Source: an uncultured Mycoplasmatota bacterium (lineage in GTDB: Bacteria > Bacillota_I > Bacilli_A > RF39 > UBA660). From it: a stretch of DNA of 49,096 nt. The first letter of the stretch is position 1; every line of letters begins with the position of its first letter. The notes under the pieces are model-generated. The model saw nothing but the letters and a program-made list of their open reading frames with translations, made no database searches and had not been told where the DNA came from. The stretch is taken from the NCBI GenBank assembly GCA_946413985.1, contig CAMKMS010000007.1, positions 1-49,096 of the forward strand, read 5' to 3'. Below are positions 9,901 through 18,513 of this stretch, piece by piece. A program made the position numbers and the translations under genes.

Positions 9901-12900
9901 ATTGTTTGAAATTTCATTACCAGTAGTTGCGGCATTTCCTCCACCAAATACTGAGCATGTACTTAAAATTGTACAACTACTTGTTCCTACAGTTGTTGTT
10001 CCACTTACTGTAATTGATGTATTTCCTTGTACTGTAGCAGTTGAACCATTTCCTCCTGCATAGGCACTTCCACCAATTGTAGCGTTATGGATAAGTACAT
10101 TTGTGTTGCCTCCAACTTCTCCTTCATTTCCTCCACCATATAGGTTATGAGGAATGCTTCCTCCAAGAAGAGTTAGTGATGTATTTCCAGTAACATTAGC
10201 GGCATTTCCTCCACCATATACATTAGTAAGGCTACCACCATTTACAAGAACTTCTGTACTACCTGTATTAGCTTCGTTTCCTCCACCATACAAATTAGTT
10301 ATTGTTGATCCATTTACTGTAACATGAGTAGCAGATGTTGTACCACCTTCATTATTACCACCATAAAGGTTAGTTATTGTTCCAGCATTAACTTCTATAG
10401 TTGCAGTAGTTACATCACCAGCTTGGTTAGATCCACCATATACACTTCCAACAATAATACCACTTCCTCCAGAAGTACCAATTGTTATATCTGTTGTTGT
10501 AGCTCCTGCTTGATTTCCTCCACCAAATACACTTGTAACAGACCCACCTGTAACACTAATTTGCGTTGTAACAGTATCAGCTTCGTTTCCTCCACCAAAT
10601 ATAGTTCCAATTGTTCCATTACTTACTGTGATACTTGTATCGGTAGTCTCTCCACCTTCATTGTTACCACCATATATTGTTCCAATATTACCATTAGTTA
10701 TTGTAATACTTGATGAATCAACATCTCCTGTTTGATTTGATCCACCATATAATGTTGTAACACTAGCATTTACATTTGTTGAAGTGATTGTTGTTGTAGT
10801 AGCACCAGCTTTGTTTCCTCCACCAAATGCAGTAGTAACGCTTCCACCATTAAATGTAACATTAGTATTACCCGTTTCAGCTTCGTTTCCTCCACCAAAT
10901 AATGTTGTAGCACTACCACCATTAACAGTAACATTACTTGTAGTTGTTGTACCACCTTCGTTATTACCACCATATAAAGTACCAACAGTTCCATTAGTTA
11001 ATGTAACATTACTTGTAGTAACATCTCCTGACTGGTCAGATCCACCAAATACTTTTGTTGCACTAGCATTATTTCCATTTATTAATACATTTGTTGTTGT
11101 AGCTCCGGCTTCATTACCTCCACCATATATAGCAGGTATTGTATTAGCTGTTTCAGTTATTTCTATACTTGTTGTTGTTGAATCAACTAAGTTACCTCCA
11201 CCAAACATAGCAGTTGTAACACTTCCACCACTCATAGTAATTTCAGTGTTCGTACAAGTTCCACCTTCATTATTACCACCATAAACAGTTCCTATGCTAC
11301 CACCAGTTATATCAATATGTGTATCTATTACATCACCTAATTGATTTGAACCACCAAACATAGTAGTAATAGTTCCACCACTTACATTAACATTAGTTTC
11401 GTCTATAGATGTTTTGTTTCCTCCTCCATAAACATTAACTATTGTTCCAGCTGTAATATTTACTTCATCATCACCAATAGGTTTTCCTGATTGATCAAAT
11501 CCACCATATACACTATTAATTGTTCCACCATTAACATTTACTGTAATATCACCATTAATATTTGGTGTATAAGTAGTACTACCTTTAGCTCCACCAAATA
11601 CAGAACCAATAACATTTCCATTATTAACTGTTACTGTTACTGTATTAGTATTATGTGTATTATTTCTTCCTGTTTCATTAACAGTACCATAGGCACTTCC
11701 ACCATAAACATTTCCGCTTATTGTAGGCCCAGCAGTACTATTGCCTATTTCTATATTTACATTACCGCTAACAAATGTACCATAATTTGTGTTAGAAGAA
11801 TAACCTCCTTCTCCACCACCATATACATCTGTTCCAACAGTACCACCATATATTTTTACGTTAGTATTTCCGTATTCTCTTCCTTTATTTCTAGAGCCTC
11901 CGTAAACACTTCCATTAACAGTACCATCTTCCATTGTAATATTTATATTATTATTAACATCATAATAAACTATACGTTTTGTACAAGTATAACTACCCCA
12001 GTTTCCTGTACATGTATATCCTCTATTACGATATGATTGAACATCATTACTACTAACAGTTACACTTATGTTACTACCATTATGTGAATAGTTTCCACCA
12101 CCATTATTATTAGCAGCTCCATAAACACTTCCATTGATAGTTCCACCTTTTATTTTTATAGTTGACACACAAGTACCTGCAGATTCATTGTTGTATCCAG
12201 TAGCTCCATAATTTCCACCACCATATACATTTTTATTAATTATTGCATCTGCATCAATTATTACAGTTGAATTTGTAACAGAACCAACACCAACTGAACT
12301 AGAATTTCCATTTCCTGCTCCAAACACACTTCCAGCTTCAACTATTGATATAGTTTCAGTATTAGTATCAGAAATCAATGATGGATCACCTATTACAGCA
12401 TTACCGCCTATATATACATAAGTTTCTCCATAAAGTGTTCCAAGGTAACTACCAGTATCACTACCAGTAACACCATTAGATCCACCAAATACTGCCCAAT
12501 TAACTTTTCCATCAGTAATACTAATTATTCTATTACCATATGTTTCTGATGCTCCGGCTCCACCTACTACAACATCTACAATTCCACCTTTAACATAAAT
12601 ATAATCAGAATTGTATTCTTTATTATCGTAAATTGTAAGTGGTCCTCCAATTAAATTATATACATAACCACCTTCAAGTATTGATTCTCTTGCAGCATAT
12701 TGTTTACCTGAATTTAGTCCTCCAGTATAAACTCCAGTAGCATAACTATATTTGCTATATCCAAGTTGTCCACTCTTAATTATTGTATGAAGCATAATAT
12801 CCGTAGTACCGCTACCATAAATATATCCACTCCAAGATCCAGCACCTGTATGTTTTACTGATAGTTTTGCTCTATTTGCTGCACTTGTTAGTGTATTTGC

Positions 12901-15900
12901 AACATTTGACTTATCTCCTTCACTAACTCTATCATAATCGCAACCATATATACCAGTTCCATCAATATAAGCACTATTTGTATTATATTGATCTTTTCCA
13001 GTAGATATACCAATTACATCATAATTTCCCGTTTCAATAATTACTCTATACTTTTTAATATTACCTGTTCCACCAACTGAAGTATTTGCCCCACCAACTG
13101 CAAAACTAAAGGTAAATCTGTTAGTTGCTGTTGGGTTAACATTTTGTCCTATCTTAAGATTATGAAAATTACCAAATATTCCACCATATTGTATAGCAGT
13201 ATTAGTACCTCTTGAATACCACGAATCAGATTCATAATTGTTTGCAACATTTGAATAAGTTCTTATATTTTCAATTCTTAAATCTTCATAAACTGTTAAA
13301 TTGTTAGAACCAAATCTCAAATAATATCTTGTATAGTTATTTGTTGATCCACTAATTGCTGTTAATGTAAATGGTTTATTATTAACATTAGCACTTGTCC
13401 AAAGAGTACCATTTGTATTAGTTGCTCCCATAAGTAAAATATTTGTATCTCTAGTAGTAAAGTAATAATAAATTGTTCCCTCAACTACAACTTCAGGATC
13501 ACTATTCGAATCATAATATTGAATTAATTCATAATAATTACTACATCCACCACTTGAATTACAACTTCCACTAGTTAGTATTTTTCCAGTATTATCATAA
13601 TATCCAACTAAACTAGCATCGTATGGAATAGTTACTTTTCTATAATATCCTGCTATTGAAGAACCAACTGGTATTTCAGAAGTATAAATCATAATATTTG
13701 GAACACCAGTTGCATCCATATAATAAACATTATTTACATCATCATATAATAAACTATAATATGTTATTTGAGCATTATAATTATTAGTTGATGGATGTAT
13801 ATAATATGGGCAATTGCTACAAGCTCCAGTTAAAGTATTACCAGATGCATCTACTGCCCCAGTTGGATAACTATTTCTAGTAGTTTCTAAAGTATAATAA
13901 TTTCTTACATCATCTCTTTCATAACTAACACTACTAATAGGATGATATGTTTTACTTTCTAAATTTCCAATTGCATTTCCCCAGTTTCCAGTAAATGTTG
14001 CTTGTTTTCCATTTCCCCATTCTGCATAAACATCTATTTCAACGTTATTAGCACTATCTCCTGTATATGTAACAGGTACTTTTATATATCTAACATAATC
14101 TGTTAAATCTAAACTAATCTCAGCATCAGGATAATCACTAATCCATCCATAAAATGTTTTTCCAGTTGGTCTTGATGCAAATGGATTATCAATTAATTCA
14201 AATTTAATATAATCATCATTTTTATTACTACTAGTACCATTATCATTAACTGGATATACTTTATAATAAGTCATTTTATTTTCAGTTTTATCTACTGTTA
14301 AATATCCAGTATTATTTCCTTCTTTATCTGTACCAAAATAATTAATTTGTGTATAAACTAAATTATCAGAAGTATAAATATTTTTATTTTCTGTTGTTGG
14401 TGTTTTTCCATTAGTATTATAAGTATAATTTAATCCTTCATAGTAATTCATATCACTACTATAATCATTAACATATACTGTTGTACCATTAATTCCACTA
14501 TCATGACTTGATGGTGCTGTCTTATTAATACTTCTTGCTAACTTTTTACCACCATTACTACCAGCATTTTGAATTCTAAATTTATTATTAGCCATTACCC
14601 AGTTCAAACTAGATTTTTTATTAAATAATTCAATAACTGATTTAACTGGATAATTATTATAAAAACTTAATTTTCCATTTTCAATTTTATATCTAAAAAT
14701 AGTAGTATTAACAGCTTTATAGCCTTTAATTAGTATTAATTTATCAATATTATACATAACGTTTTCAATCTTAGCATTATTATAATTGTTAATTAATATA
14801 GCAGTAGTACTAACATTACTTTCTCCTGTAATATTGATATTTTCAAATTTATTATTTTCAATATCATTTAACACAAATAATGATGAAGTTAATGATTTTT
14901 TATCACCCTTATATTTAATTTGAATATTATTAATACTAATATTTGATATTTTACTTTGTTTAACATTTTTAAATAAACTCACATTAACATTTTCTAATTT
15001 TATAGTAATAGTTTTATCATCAGTTTTTTCTTCATCTGTATTAGTTTCTTCATCTACTGTTTCTTCTTTAGTTTCTTCTTCACTTACTACAACATCTTTA
15101 GGTTCATCTGCTTGTGTTTTATCTGTTTCTTTTTGATCATCTTCTGTTTTTGAAGAATCATCAGTTTTTTCTTCAACCTCAGTTTTTGATTCATCTTCAT
15201 TTAATTCTTCATTGATAAGTAAAACATCATATTTCTTTTTAGAAATCATACCCTCAACATTAGGAGTACTTTCTTCTTCAGTCTTCTTTTCTTCTTGAGT
15301 ATTATTATCTTCTTTCTTTTCTTCTTCTACACTATTACTTTCTTTAGTCTCTTCCTTAGTTTCTTCTTTTACTTCTTCTTTTGTTTCTTTTTTATCATCT
15401 TCTGTTTCCTTAGTTTCTTCTTTTATTTCTTTTTCTTCTTCAACATCTTCATCTGTTTCAGCAGTATTGTCTTCTTCAATTGCTTTTTTGATAATTAATT
15501 TACTTTTATCAACATTAAAAGTTACATCGCTTATATTTAAATTTTTAAATGTTGCACTATATAATGAATCAAACAGATTAAATGATGCTTCATTTTCTTC
15601 TTCATTTACATAAAATTCATCTAAAGTAAAATTGAATATTGTATAACCATTTCCATTAAATGACCCACTAAAAGTTTTATCTAATTTAGAGAAAGAAAAA
15701 TCTCTTCCATCCATATTTATATTATTTTTTAATTCATAATATTTATTAAAATATTCACCATTTTCATCTGAATTTATAAGAGTAAAAAAATAAGCAAGTT
15801 CACTACCATTTTTTATAATGTATGGTTTACTTGATGAACCATCTCCTGAACTAAACTTTTTAGCTATCTTTCCATCCCATATTGTAGAAGTGGTTTTTTC

Positions 15901-16017
15901 ACTAAAAGTAGTAAAAATTGCAAACAAATTTGCAGCAAAAAATAATAGTAATATACTTACTAGAAGTCTTCTATTTTTAAGTTTAGTTTTTGCTTTATAA
16001 AATAACGTCTTAAGCAT
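6991..16017 (-). CDS. Giant repetitive surface beta-helix protein (3008 aa)
   Basis: It occupies about 18% of the window. A basic N-terminus and hydrophobic helix (about residues 17-37) give an export signal or membrane anchor; there is no LPXTG motif at the C-terminus. Residues 45-180 and 336-450 look like one beta-helix domain (GNGYTI, FKNLNISDV, FENINI rungs) split by a Lys/Glu/Thr/Asp-rich stretch at about 180-335. A Tyr/Asn/Thr-rich adhesin-like part follows. Residues about 1170-2060 hold dozens of rungs of 23-28 residues ending in VYGG, LYGG or VFGG, with a four-rung higher-order repeat. The last 900 residues contain beta-sandwich-like domains. A promoter and GGAGAAG ribosome site precede the start. 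A surface adhesin or coat role is inferred; the exact export route is unknown. Confidence 0.85.
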   Translation of the reverse strand: MLKTLFYKAKTKLKNRRLLVSILLLFFAANLFAIFTTFSEKTTSTIWDGKIAKKFSSGDGSSSKPYIIKNGSELAYFFTLINSDENGEYFNKYYELKNNINMDGRDFSFSKLDKTFSGSFNGNGYTIFNFTLDEFYVNEEENEASFNLFDSLYSATFKNLNISDVTFNVDKSKLIIKKAIEEDNTAETDEDVEEEKEIKEETKETEDDKKETKEEVKEETKEETKESNSVEEEKKEDNNTQEEKKTEEESTPNVEGMISKKKYDVLLINEELNEDESKTEVEEKTDDSSKTEDDQKETDKTQADEPKDVVVSEEETKEETVDEETNTDEEKTDDKTITIKLENVNVSLFKNVKQSKISNISINNIQIKYKGDKKSLTSSLFVLNDIENNKFENINITGESNVSTTAILINNYNNAKIENVMYNIDKLILIKGYKAVNTTIFRYKIENGKLSFYNNYPVKSVIELFNKKSSLNWVMANNKFRIQNAGSNGGKKLARSINKTAPSSHDSGINGTTVYVNDYSSDMNYYEGLNYTYNTNGKTPTTENKNIYTSDNLVYTQINYFGTDKEGNNTGYLTVDKTENKMTYYKVYPVNDNGTSSNKNDDYIKFELIDNPFASRPTGKTFYGWISDYPDAEISLDLTDYVRYIKVPVTYTGDSANNVEIDVYAEWGNGKQATFTGNWGNAIGNLESKTYHPISSVSYERDDVRNYYTLETTRNSYPTGAVDASGNTLTGACSNCPYYIHPSTNNYNAQITYYSLLYDDVNNVYYMDATGVPNIMIYTSEIPVGSSIAGYYRKVTIPYDASLVGYYDNTGKILTSGSCNSSGGCSNYYELIQYYDSNSDPEVVVEGTIYYYFTTRDTNILLMGATNTNGTLWTSANVNNKPFTLTAISGSTNNYTRYYLRFGSNNLTVYEDLRIENIRTYSNVANNYESDSWYSRGTNTAIQYGGIFGNFHNLKIGQNVNPTATNRFTFSFAVGGANTSVGGTGNIKKYRVIIETGNYDVIGISTGKDQYNTNSAYIDGTGIYGCDYDRVSEGDKSNVANTLTSAANRAKLSVKHTGAGSWSGYIYGSGTTDIMLHTIIKSGQLGYSKYSYATGVYTGGLNSGKQYAARESILEGGYVYNLIGGPLTIYDNKEYNSDYIYVKGGIVDVVVGGAGASETYGNRIISITDGKVNWAVFGGSNGVTGSDTGSYLGTLYGETYVYIGGNAVIGDPSLISDTNTETISIVEAGSVFGAGNGNSSSVGVGSVTNSTVIIDADAIINKNVYGGGNYGATGYNNESAGTCVSTIKIKGGTINGSVYGAANNNGGGNYSHNGSNISVTVSSNDVQSYRNRGYTCTGNWGSYTCTKRIVYYDVNNNINITMEDGTVNGSVYGGSRNKGREYGNTNVKIYGGTVGTDVYGGGEGGYSSNTNYGTFVSGNVNIEIGNSTAGPTISGNVYGGSAYGTVNETGRNNTHNTNTVTVTVNNGNVIGSVFGGAKGSTTYTPNINGDITVNVNGGTINSVYGGFDQSGKPIGDDEVNITAGTIVNVYGGGNKTSIDETNVNVSGGTITTMFGGSNQLGDVIDTHIDITGGSIGTVYGGNNEGGTCTNTEITMSGGSVTTAMFGGGNLVDSTTTSIEITETANTIPAIYGGGNEAGATTTNVLINGNNASATKVFGGSDQSGDVTTSNVTLTNGTVGTLYGGNNEGGTTTTSNVTVNGGSATTLFGGGNEAETGNTNVTFNGGSVTTAFGGGNKAGATTTTITSTNVNASVTTLYGGSNQTGDVDSSSITITNGNIGTIYGGNNEGGETTDTSITVSNGTIGTIFGGGNEADTVTTQISVTGGSVTSVFGGGNQAGATTTDITIGTSGGSGIIVGSVYGGSNQAGDVTTATIEVNAGTITNLYGGNNEGGTTSATHVTVNGSTITNLYGGGNEANTGSTEVLVNGGSLTNVYGGGNAANVTGNTSLTLLGGSIPHNLYGGGNEGEVGGNTNVLIHNATIGGSAYAGGNGSTATVQGNTSITVSGTTTVGTSSCTILSTCSVFGGGNAATTGNEISNNSTATVSISGATVYGNVYGGANTSKVFGQTYVNIGDDVTLGTNIQKGTVLIKGTVFGGGEANASGSDDYDWTFVSVTDGTSVNINGNGYANFDINGSIFGSGNASTTSGSSEIVIKNYGTFDSPKDNISIQRCDEVTINNSSLILRGATDRENEYDTELFTISRVPVLNLVNNSTLYLESGANLLEEFNSLDSSGNKASVTIDKDNGTVTKTVDNRVYLLADKSLKVLNIAHDQNVTDYGEVNGMSFFGMYKYKANGDVNVGIYDDYDYGVILDWAGVFDNVTAYVLGLHESNHNIEVDGFYTNYIDQGTSKNMMDYIEPTPTSGPLYMWVIGEGVIEYEVDLVASKYSTLGTFELTLRDFTRPNTSFEILGFDYSQLETGVELVDKSQIDKIASTQTIADNRMGLAFETSNTGWLTNGHTQFLSDDNLDVPWTGTTTYESGNSGVVPSLLLYLYHSKNLYTEGDMGTVRVQMMSITQVSPLVKETKRLNIIINISRTLFDTLSYEGSMTPGRKYEMFTSTSTNITSKSALSAYYSLFNAGDNIYRTGYHRTLVSDYVLPLNTKITMIDFSDSTPKYYYHVINSTDVTNKTQEFNNTGEASYDLSMFEVMGAIGSGVYYDDAAMNTAYTHTSPDYNEEEFVFIVDFADTNIASNQLNNKLLMELRDVNNETIYSVLSPQHKNLTYSIYANQDAIIELTGTLSSNKIYTGDTVLADLTFTYTQQLVGSTLIYDTHYFDSKLGVKISLINSDNEVVTGTTLLGLYYELGESRYDPNIEGTTRIKVADKVASTQKWININTGTSTIASGHYKLRFESFGSPDGIYYGLNSSDTLDFNIEIVNEIYGLDVDADPKEMIVNTETNKNEKGTNTITYNFEYNSGLTNPNIKFKMYRRNYASVNDTSYSVVDAADYFSGLTASARANEYVVENNLSNEFNHTFTYKNNLMSGTYKLEFILYDGNSKIGTVDKYIIIK
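10140..11360 (-). repeat. Four-rung higher-order coding repeat of the giant protein
   Basis: Within the YGG rungs, four types recur in fixed order: GGSNQxGDV, GGNNEGG, GGGNEA and GGGNKAGAT or a close variant. The SNQ/SDQ rung occurs near 11356, 11045, 10745 and 10437, so the block repeats about every 300-311 bases. The frame is kept throughout, as expected for a coding tandem repeat expanded by unequal recombination. Confidence 0.75.
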
Positions 16018-16048
16018 ACTACTACCTACTTCTCCATTCTATGATAAA

Positions 16049-16077
16049 ATTATACCATAAACCCCAAAAGTAAACAA
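16049..16077 (-). promoter_or_regulatory. Promoter of the giant surface protein gene
   Basis: On the minus strand a perfect TATAAT (16049-16054) is preceded at 17 bases by TTGTTT (16072-16077). The start codon of the 3008-residue gene is about 32 bases downstream with a GGAGAAG ribosome site between. The preceding unit has its own terminator just upstream, so this is an independent transcription start. Confidence 0.65.
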
Positions 16078-16088
16078 CATTTTACGTC

Positions 16089-16117
16089 AAAAAAAAAGCA
16101 TTTTTTAATGCTTTTTT
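16089..16117 (-). terminator. Rho-independent terminator after the 357-aa TasA-like gene
   Basis: On the minus strand, AAAAAGCATT pairs with AATGCTTTTT and runs into a tract of nine T residues. It separates the two-gene TasA-like unit from the giant gene. Confidence 0.8.
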
Positions 16118-16122
16118 AATTA

Positions 16123-17196
16123 CTATACATCATCATCTAGTGTGAATCCTATTTTATATGAAATGAATGCTCCAGATGCTGCGTTTTCACAGTCAATATC
16201 TTGTCCTTCAACCCACATATAAACTCTAATTTTAGTAATTCCACTTCTTAATGTAAATACTTGTAATAAGTGAGCAGATTGTGTATTTGAAGCATCATAT
16301 GCAACATAACCAGCTCCGCCATCACTATAAGCTACATTTGTTCTCATTAAATTAGTAATAGGACCGAACTTACTTGTATCATATGTATTCCATGCGTTTG
16401 TTCTATTTAATACAATTGGAGTTGCAATAGCAGCTTTAACTCCTACATATGGAACATAAGTCGCTCCACTTGAAAGTTCTTGTACATCGTTTTTATCATA
16501 ATATGTTAATGCATTATTAACACCATTAATAGTGTGTGCATCATAGTTTGGTTCAACAATAATTGAAGATGTGCCAGTTGCTAAAGCTTGTGCACTTGTA
16601 TGAGATGCAGTACTAGCTACATTTCCTTCAATAACAAATCCATATCTAGCAGCATATTGTAAACCTTTATCAGCTTCACCTTCTGTTACTTTTACACCAG
16701 ATCCATTTGTTAGATAAATTGGTACATTATTATCTTCTGTTTTTAGGAATATATCAAATGCAACAAAGTGTCCTACTGTGTTATCTCCACTTTCATGTAC
16801 CTCTGCATGTGTTGCAGATGTAGTTAATGACATAGCTCCGCCATTATCATCATCACCTTCAACAGCTCCATCAAAGAACACAATTTTTCCATTACTTACA
16901 GTTCCTACAGTTGATACTGGTGCAAGTACATTTGGTACTTGGTTAACTGCATTTGTATAATCTGTTACATTAATAATATCATCATTAGTTATTAATGTTT
17001 TCCAGTCCTTTGCATTTGTTGAAATTTGCAAACCACTTGATGCTGCTACACTAATATCGATTGCTTCAATTGAAACAGTTCTATTAGCTGTAAACCATGC
17101 ATAAGTTGATGTTGATAACAATACTATTGTTAAAAATAGTAATAGTACCAATGATTTTAATTTCTTATTTTTTCTTTCTTTCTTATTATTTGTCAA
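16123..17196 (-). CDS. TasA/camelysin-like SipW-dependent surface protein (357 aa)
   Basis: The leader is the clearest SipW-type signal in the window: Lys-rich start, hydrophobic core (about residues 15-33), then STSTYAWFTANRTVS with probable processing after YA. The mature protein is Thr/Ser/Ala/Val rich and beta-patterned, starting with the usual ISVAASSGLQIS strand. Near the C-terminus VYMWVEGQDIDCENA is followed by a final strand, a motif shared with the 249-residue neighbour. It is predicted to be exported and cut by the SipW-like enzyme encoded 12 kb downstream, then displayed as a fibre or coat subunit; the polymer role is inferred from TasA family knowledge. It lies 5 bases after the upstream gene, in one operon, and is followed by a strong terminator. 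Confidence 0.85.
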   Translation of the reverse strand: MTNNKKERKNKKLKSLVLLLFLTIVLLSTSTYAWFTANRTVSIEAIDISVAASSGLQISTNAKDWKTLITNDDIINVTDYTNAVNQVPNVLAPVSTVGTVSNGKIVFFDGAVEGDDDNGGAMSLTTSATHAEVHESGDNTVGHFVAFDIFLKTEDNNVPIYLTNGSGVKVTEGEADKGLQYAARYGFVIEGNVASTASHTSAQALATGTSSIIVEPNYDAHTINGVNNALTYYDKNDVQELSSGATYVPYVGVKAAIATPIVLNRTNAWNTYDTSKFGPITNLMRTNVAYSDGGAGYVAYDASNTQSAHLLQVFTLRSGITKIRVYMWVEGQDIDCENAASGAFISYKIGFTLDDDV

Positions 17197-17201
17197 CTAA
17201 A

Positions 17202-17924
17202 TCACTCCAATTCTTTCATAGTTTCTTCTGTATGTTCTTCAGTTAGCGTCATGTGTAATCTTGCATGCCCGCCAATAAGAGCATTCGTACATTCCGGATC
17301 GTCTCCTTCAATCCAAATGACAACCGTTATTTTATCTCGATCGCCTGATTGCATATCTCTTCTAGGTTCTAATATTATTGTTCCATCTTCATCATCTCTA
17401 AATTTAGTAGTACCAGGCTCAGCTTCACCATCAATACTATTTCCTTTAGCATAAACTGTTTTGTCATTGTTCATATAAATCATAATTCTAAGTGCTTCAT
17501 CAGCATTTAGTATTACATCATCCATTACTATCTTATACCAGTAATTAATCACAGCTGAACTAGTATTTTCCATATAGAATGAATATGCAATATAATTCTT
17601 TCCATTATGTGAACCTTCATATTCAGTAATATCATCAGGAAGCCATTTAATAGATATATTATCTAAAAATTGGACATCATCTGCTTTAAGTTTTCTTTTC
17701 GGTGTAGGATCATTTAATGTCTCATACATCGCAAGTCCACTATACAGCATTTTATTATCCTGAAGCGAAACAATAAAACTTCCATCATTGAATAGAACTT
17801 TAAGTACAATATAGATAATTATTAGTAAAAGCAATAATAAGAAAATAGCAAGTTTAACAAATTTACCTAATTTTTTCCATCCTCTTACCCTATCAGCTTT
17901 AACTACTACATCTTTATTACCCAT
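17202..17924 (-). CDS. Membrane-exported TasA-like partner protein (240 aa)
   Basis: The start was set at the ATG at 17924 because a GGAGGA ribosome site lies 6 bases upstream; a longer frame from 17951 starts before that site. The N-terminus is basic (residues 1-24), followed by a long hydrophobic helix of Leu/Ile (about 25-47). The rest is a beta-rich outer domain with IAYSFYMENTSS and, near the end, VVIWIEGDDPECTNA, the same motif as in the following 357-residue gene. No cleavage site of SipW type is obvious, so it may stay membrane-anchored and act as base or assembly partner for the TasA-like protein; that is inference. It is the first gene of a two-gene operon with its own promoter. Confidence 0.78.
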   Translation of the reverse strand: MGNKDVVVKADRVRGWKKLGKFVKLAIFLLLLLLIIIYIVLKVLFNDGSFIVSLQDNKMLYSGLAMYETLNDPTPKRKLKADDVQFLDNISIKWLPDDITEYEGSHNGKNYIAYSFYMENTSSAVINYWYKIVMDDVILNADEALRIMIYMNNDKTVYAKGNSIDGEAEPGTTKFRDDEDGTIILEPRRDMQSGDRDKITVVIWIEGDDPECTNALIGGHARLHMTLTEEHTEETMKELE

Positions 17925-17988
17925 AACACTTCCTCCAATGACTAGTAGCAAACATACAAAAGGAACTTATCCTATAATGTATATTACA

Positions 17989-18017
17989 ATTATAAATGAG
18001 AAAAATCAAAAAATCAA
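17989..18017 (-). promoter_or_regulatory. Promoter of the TasA-like two-gene operon
   Basis: Minus strand: TTGATT (18012-18017), a 17-base spacer and TATAAT (17989-17994). The start codon is about 65 bases downstream, leaving a leader of roughly 58 bases. Confidence 0.65.
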
Positions 18018-18039
18018 TATTATTGTACATTTTTTGTAA

Positions 18040-18069
18040 AAAAAATCAAAACATTTTTAGTTTTGATTT
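18040..18069 (-). terminator. Terminator after the CotF-like gene
   Basis: On the minus strand AAATCAAAAC pairs with GTTTTGATTT and is followed by a T tract. The 5' arm overlaps the last codons and stop of the 81-residue gene. Confidence 0.7.
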
Positions 18070-18302
18070 ATACTATCTAACTTATTTCTAATTACCTCAG
18101 GGCTTATATTATCTATATAATACCACTCATTTTCAACCATTTTATTATATGTCCTTTCTTGACATTTTAGTGTTTCATCTAATGAACTTTTAAGTACACT
18201 TCTAACACTATCATTTGAACTTTCAAGTGTACCATGTATATATACTTCCACACTACTTTTTAGTATCATTAAATAATTATTCATTAATATTTCATCATTC
18301 AT
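18057..18302 (-). CDS. Small CotF-like (coat F domain) protein
   Basis: 81 residues. The sequence MNNYLMILKSSVEVYIHGTLES, then DVRS-like SVRSVLKSSLDETL and EWYYIDN, closely follows the pattern of the spore coat F (Coat_F) family, in which a Leu-rich helix with VYVHGTLES precedes a short helical repeat and a WYP/WYY motif. The fold expected is a ferritin-like helical bundle. It overlaps the upstream 63-residue gene by 8 bases (ATGAATGA), so the pair is translationally coupled and may together form one bundle. CotF-like proteins also occur in non-spore roles, so this does not prove sporulation. Confidence 0.72.
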   Translation of the reverse strand: MNDEILMNNYLMILKSSVEVYIHGTLESSNDSVRSVLKSSLDETLKCQERTYNKMVENEWYYIDNISPEVIRNKLDSINQN

Positions 18303-18486
18303 TTGCCTTTTCCTCCATTAAATTATTTAATTTTTCTAATATACCTTCATGTTTTTTTAACTCTTTTTCACTAAAAGAAATGAAATCTTTATCAAGACCA
18401 TTTTCTATCATTATACTAACTATATTAATAGTATTTTCTTCATGCTTAATTGCATCTTCTAAATATAATAATTCTTTTTGTGTCAT
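18295..18486 (-). CDS. Small helical partner of the CotF-like protein
   Basis: 63 residues; the start at 18486 (MTQKELLYLEDAIKHE) is set by an AGGAGG ribosome site six bases upstream, and a longer frame from 18534 is rejected because it runs through the preceding terminator. The protein forms two predicted amphipathic helices. The first resembles the LxYLEDALxHE start of coat F-type or rubrerythrin-like helical proteins, so this and the next gene may be the two halves of one ferritin-like bundle. It has no signal peptide. Its start lies directly after the terminator of the zinc-ribbon gene. Confidence 0.65.
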   Translation of the reverse strand: MTQKELLYLEDAIKHEENTINIVSIMIENGLDKDFISFSEKELKKHEGILEKLNNLMEEKANE

Positions 18487-18513
18487 ATTAATCCTCCTAA
18501 TGATATGATGCAC

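Noticed and set aside
10324-12036. Long plus-strand reading frames rich in Ser, Thr, Ile and Cys opposite the giant gene
   Set aside because: They are antisense images of the regular Gly/Asn/Thr rungs, lack ribosome sites and have no protein-like domain pattern.
9830-12500. Regularly spaced short repeats that could suggest a CRISPR array
   Set aside because: The repeats are degenerate, contiguous, keep the reading frame and encode YGG rungs; there are no unique spacers or cas genes.
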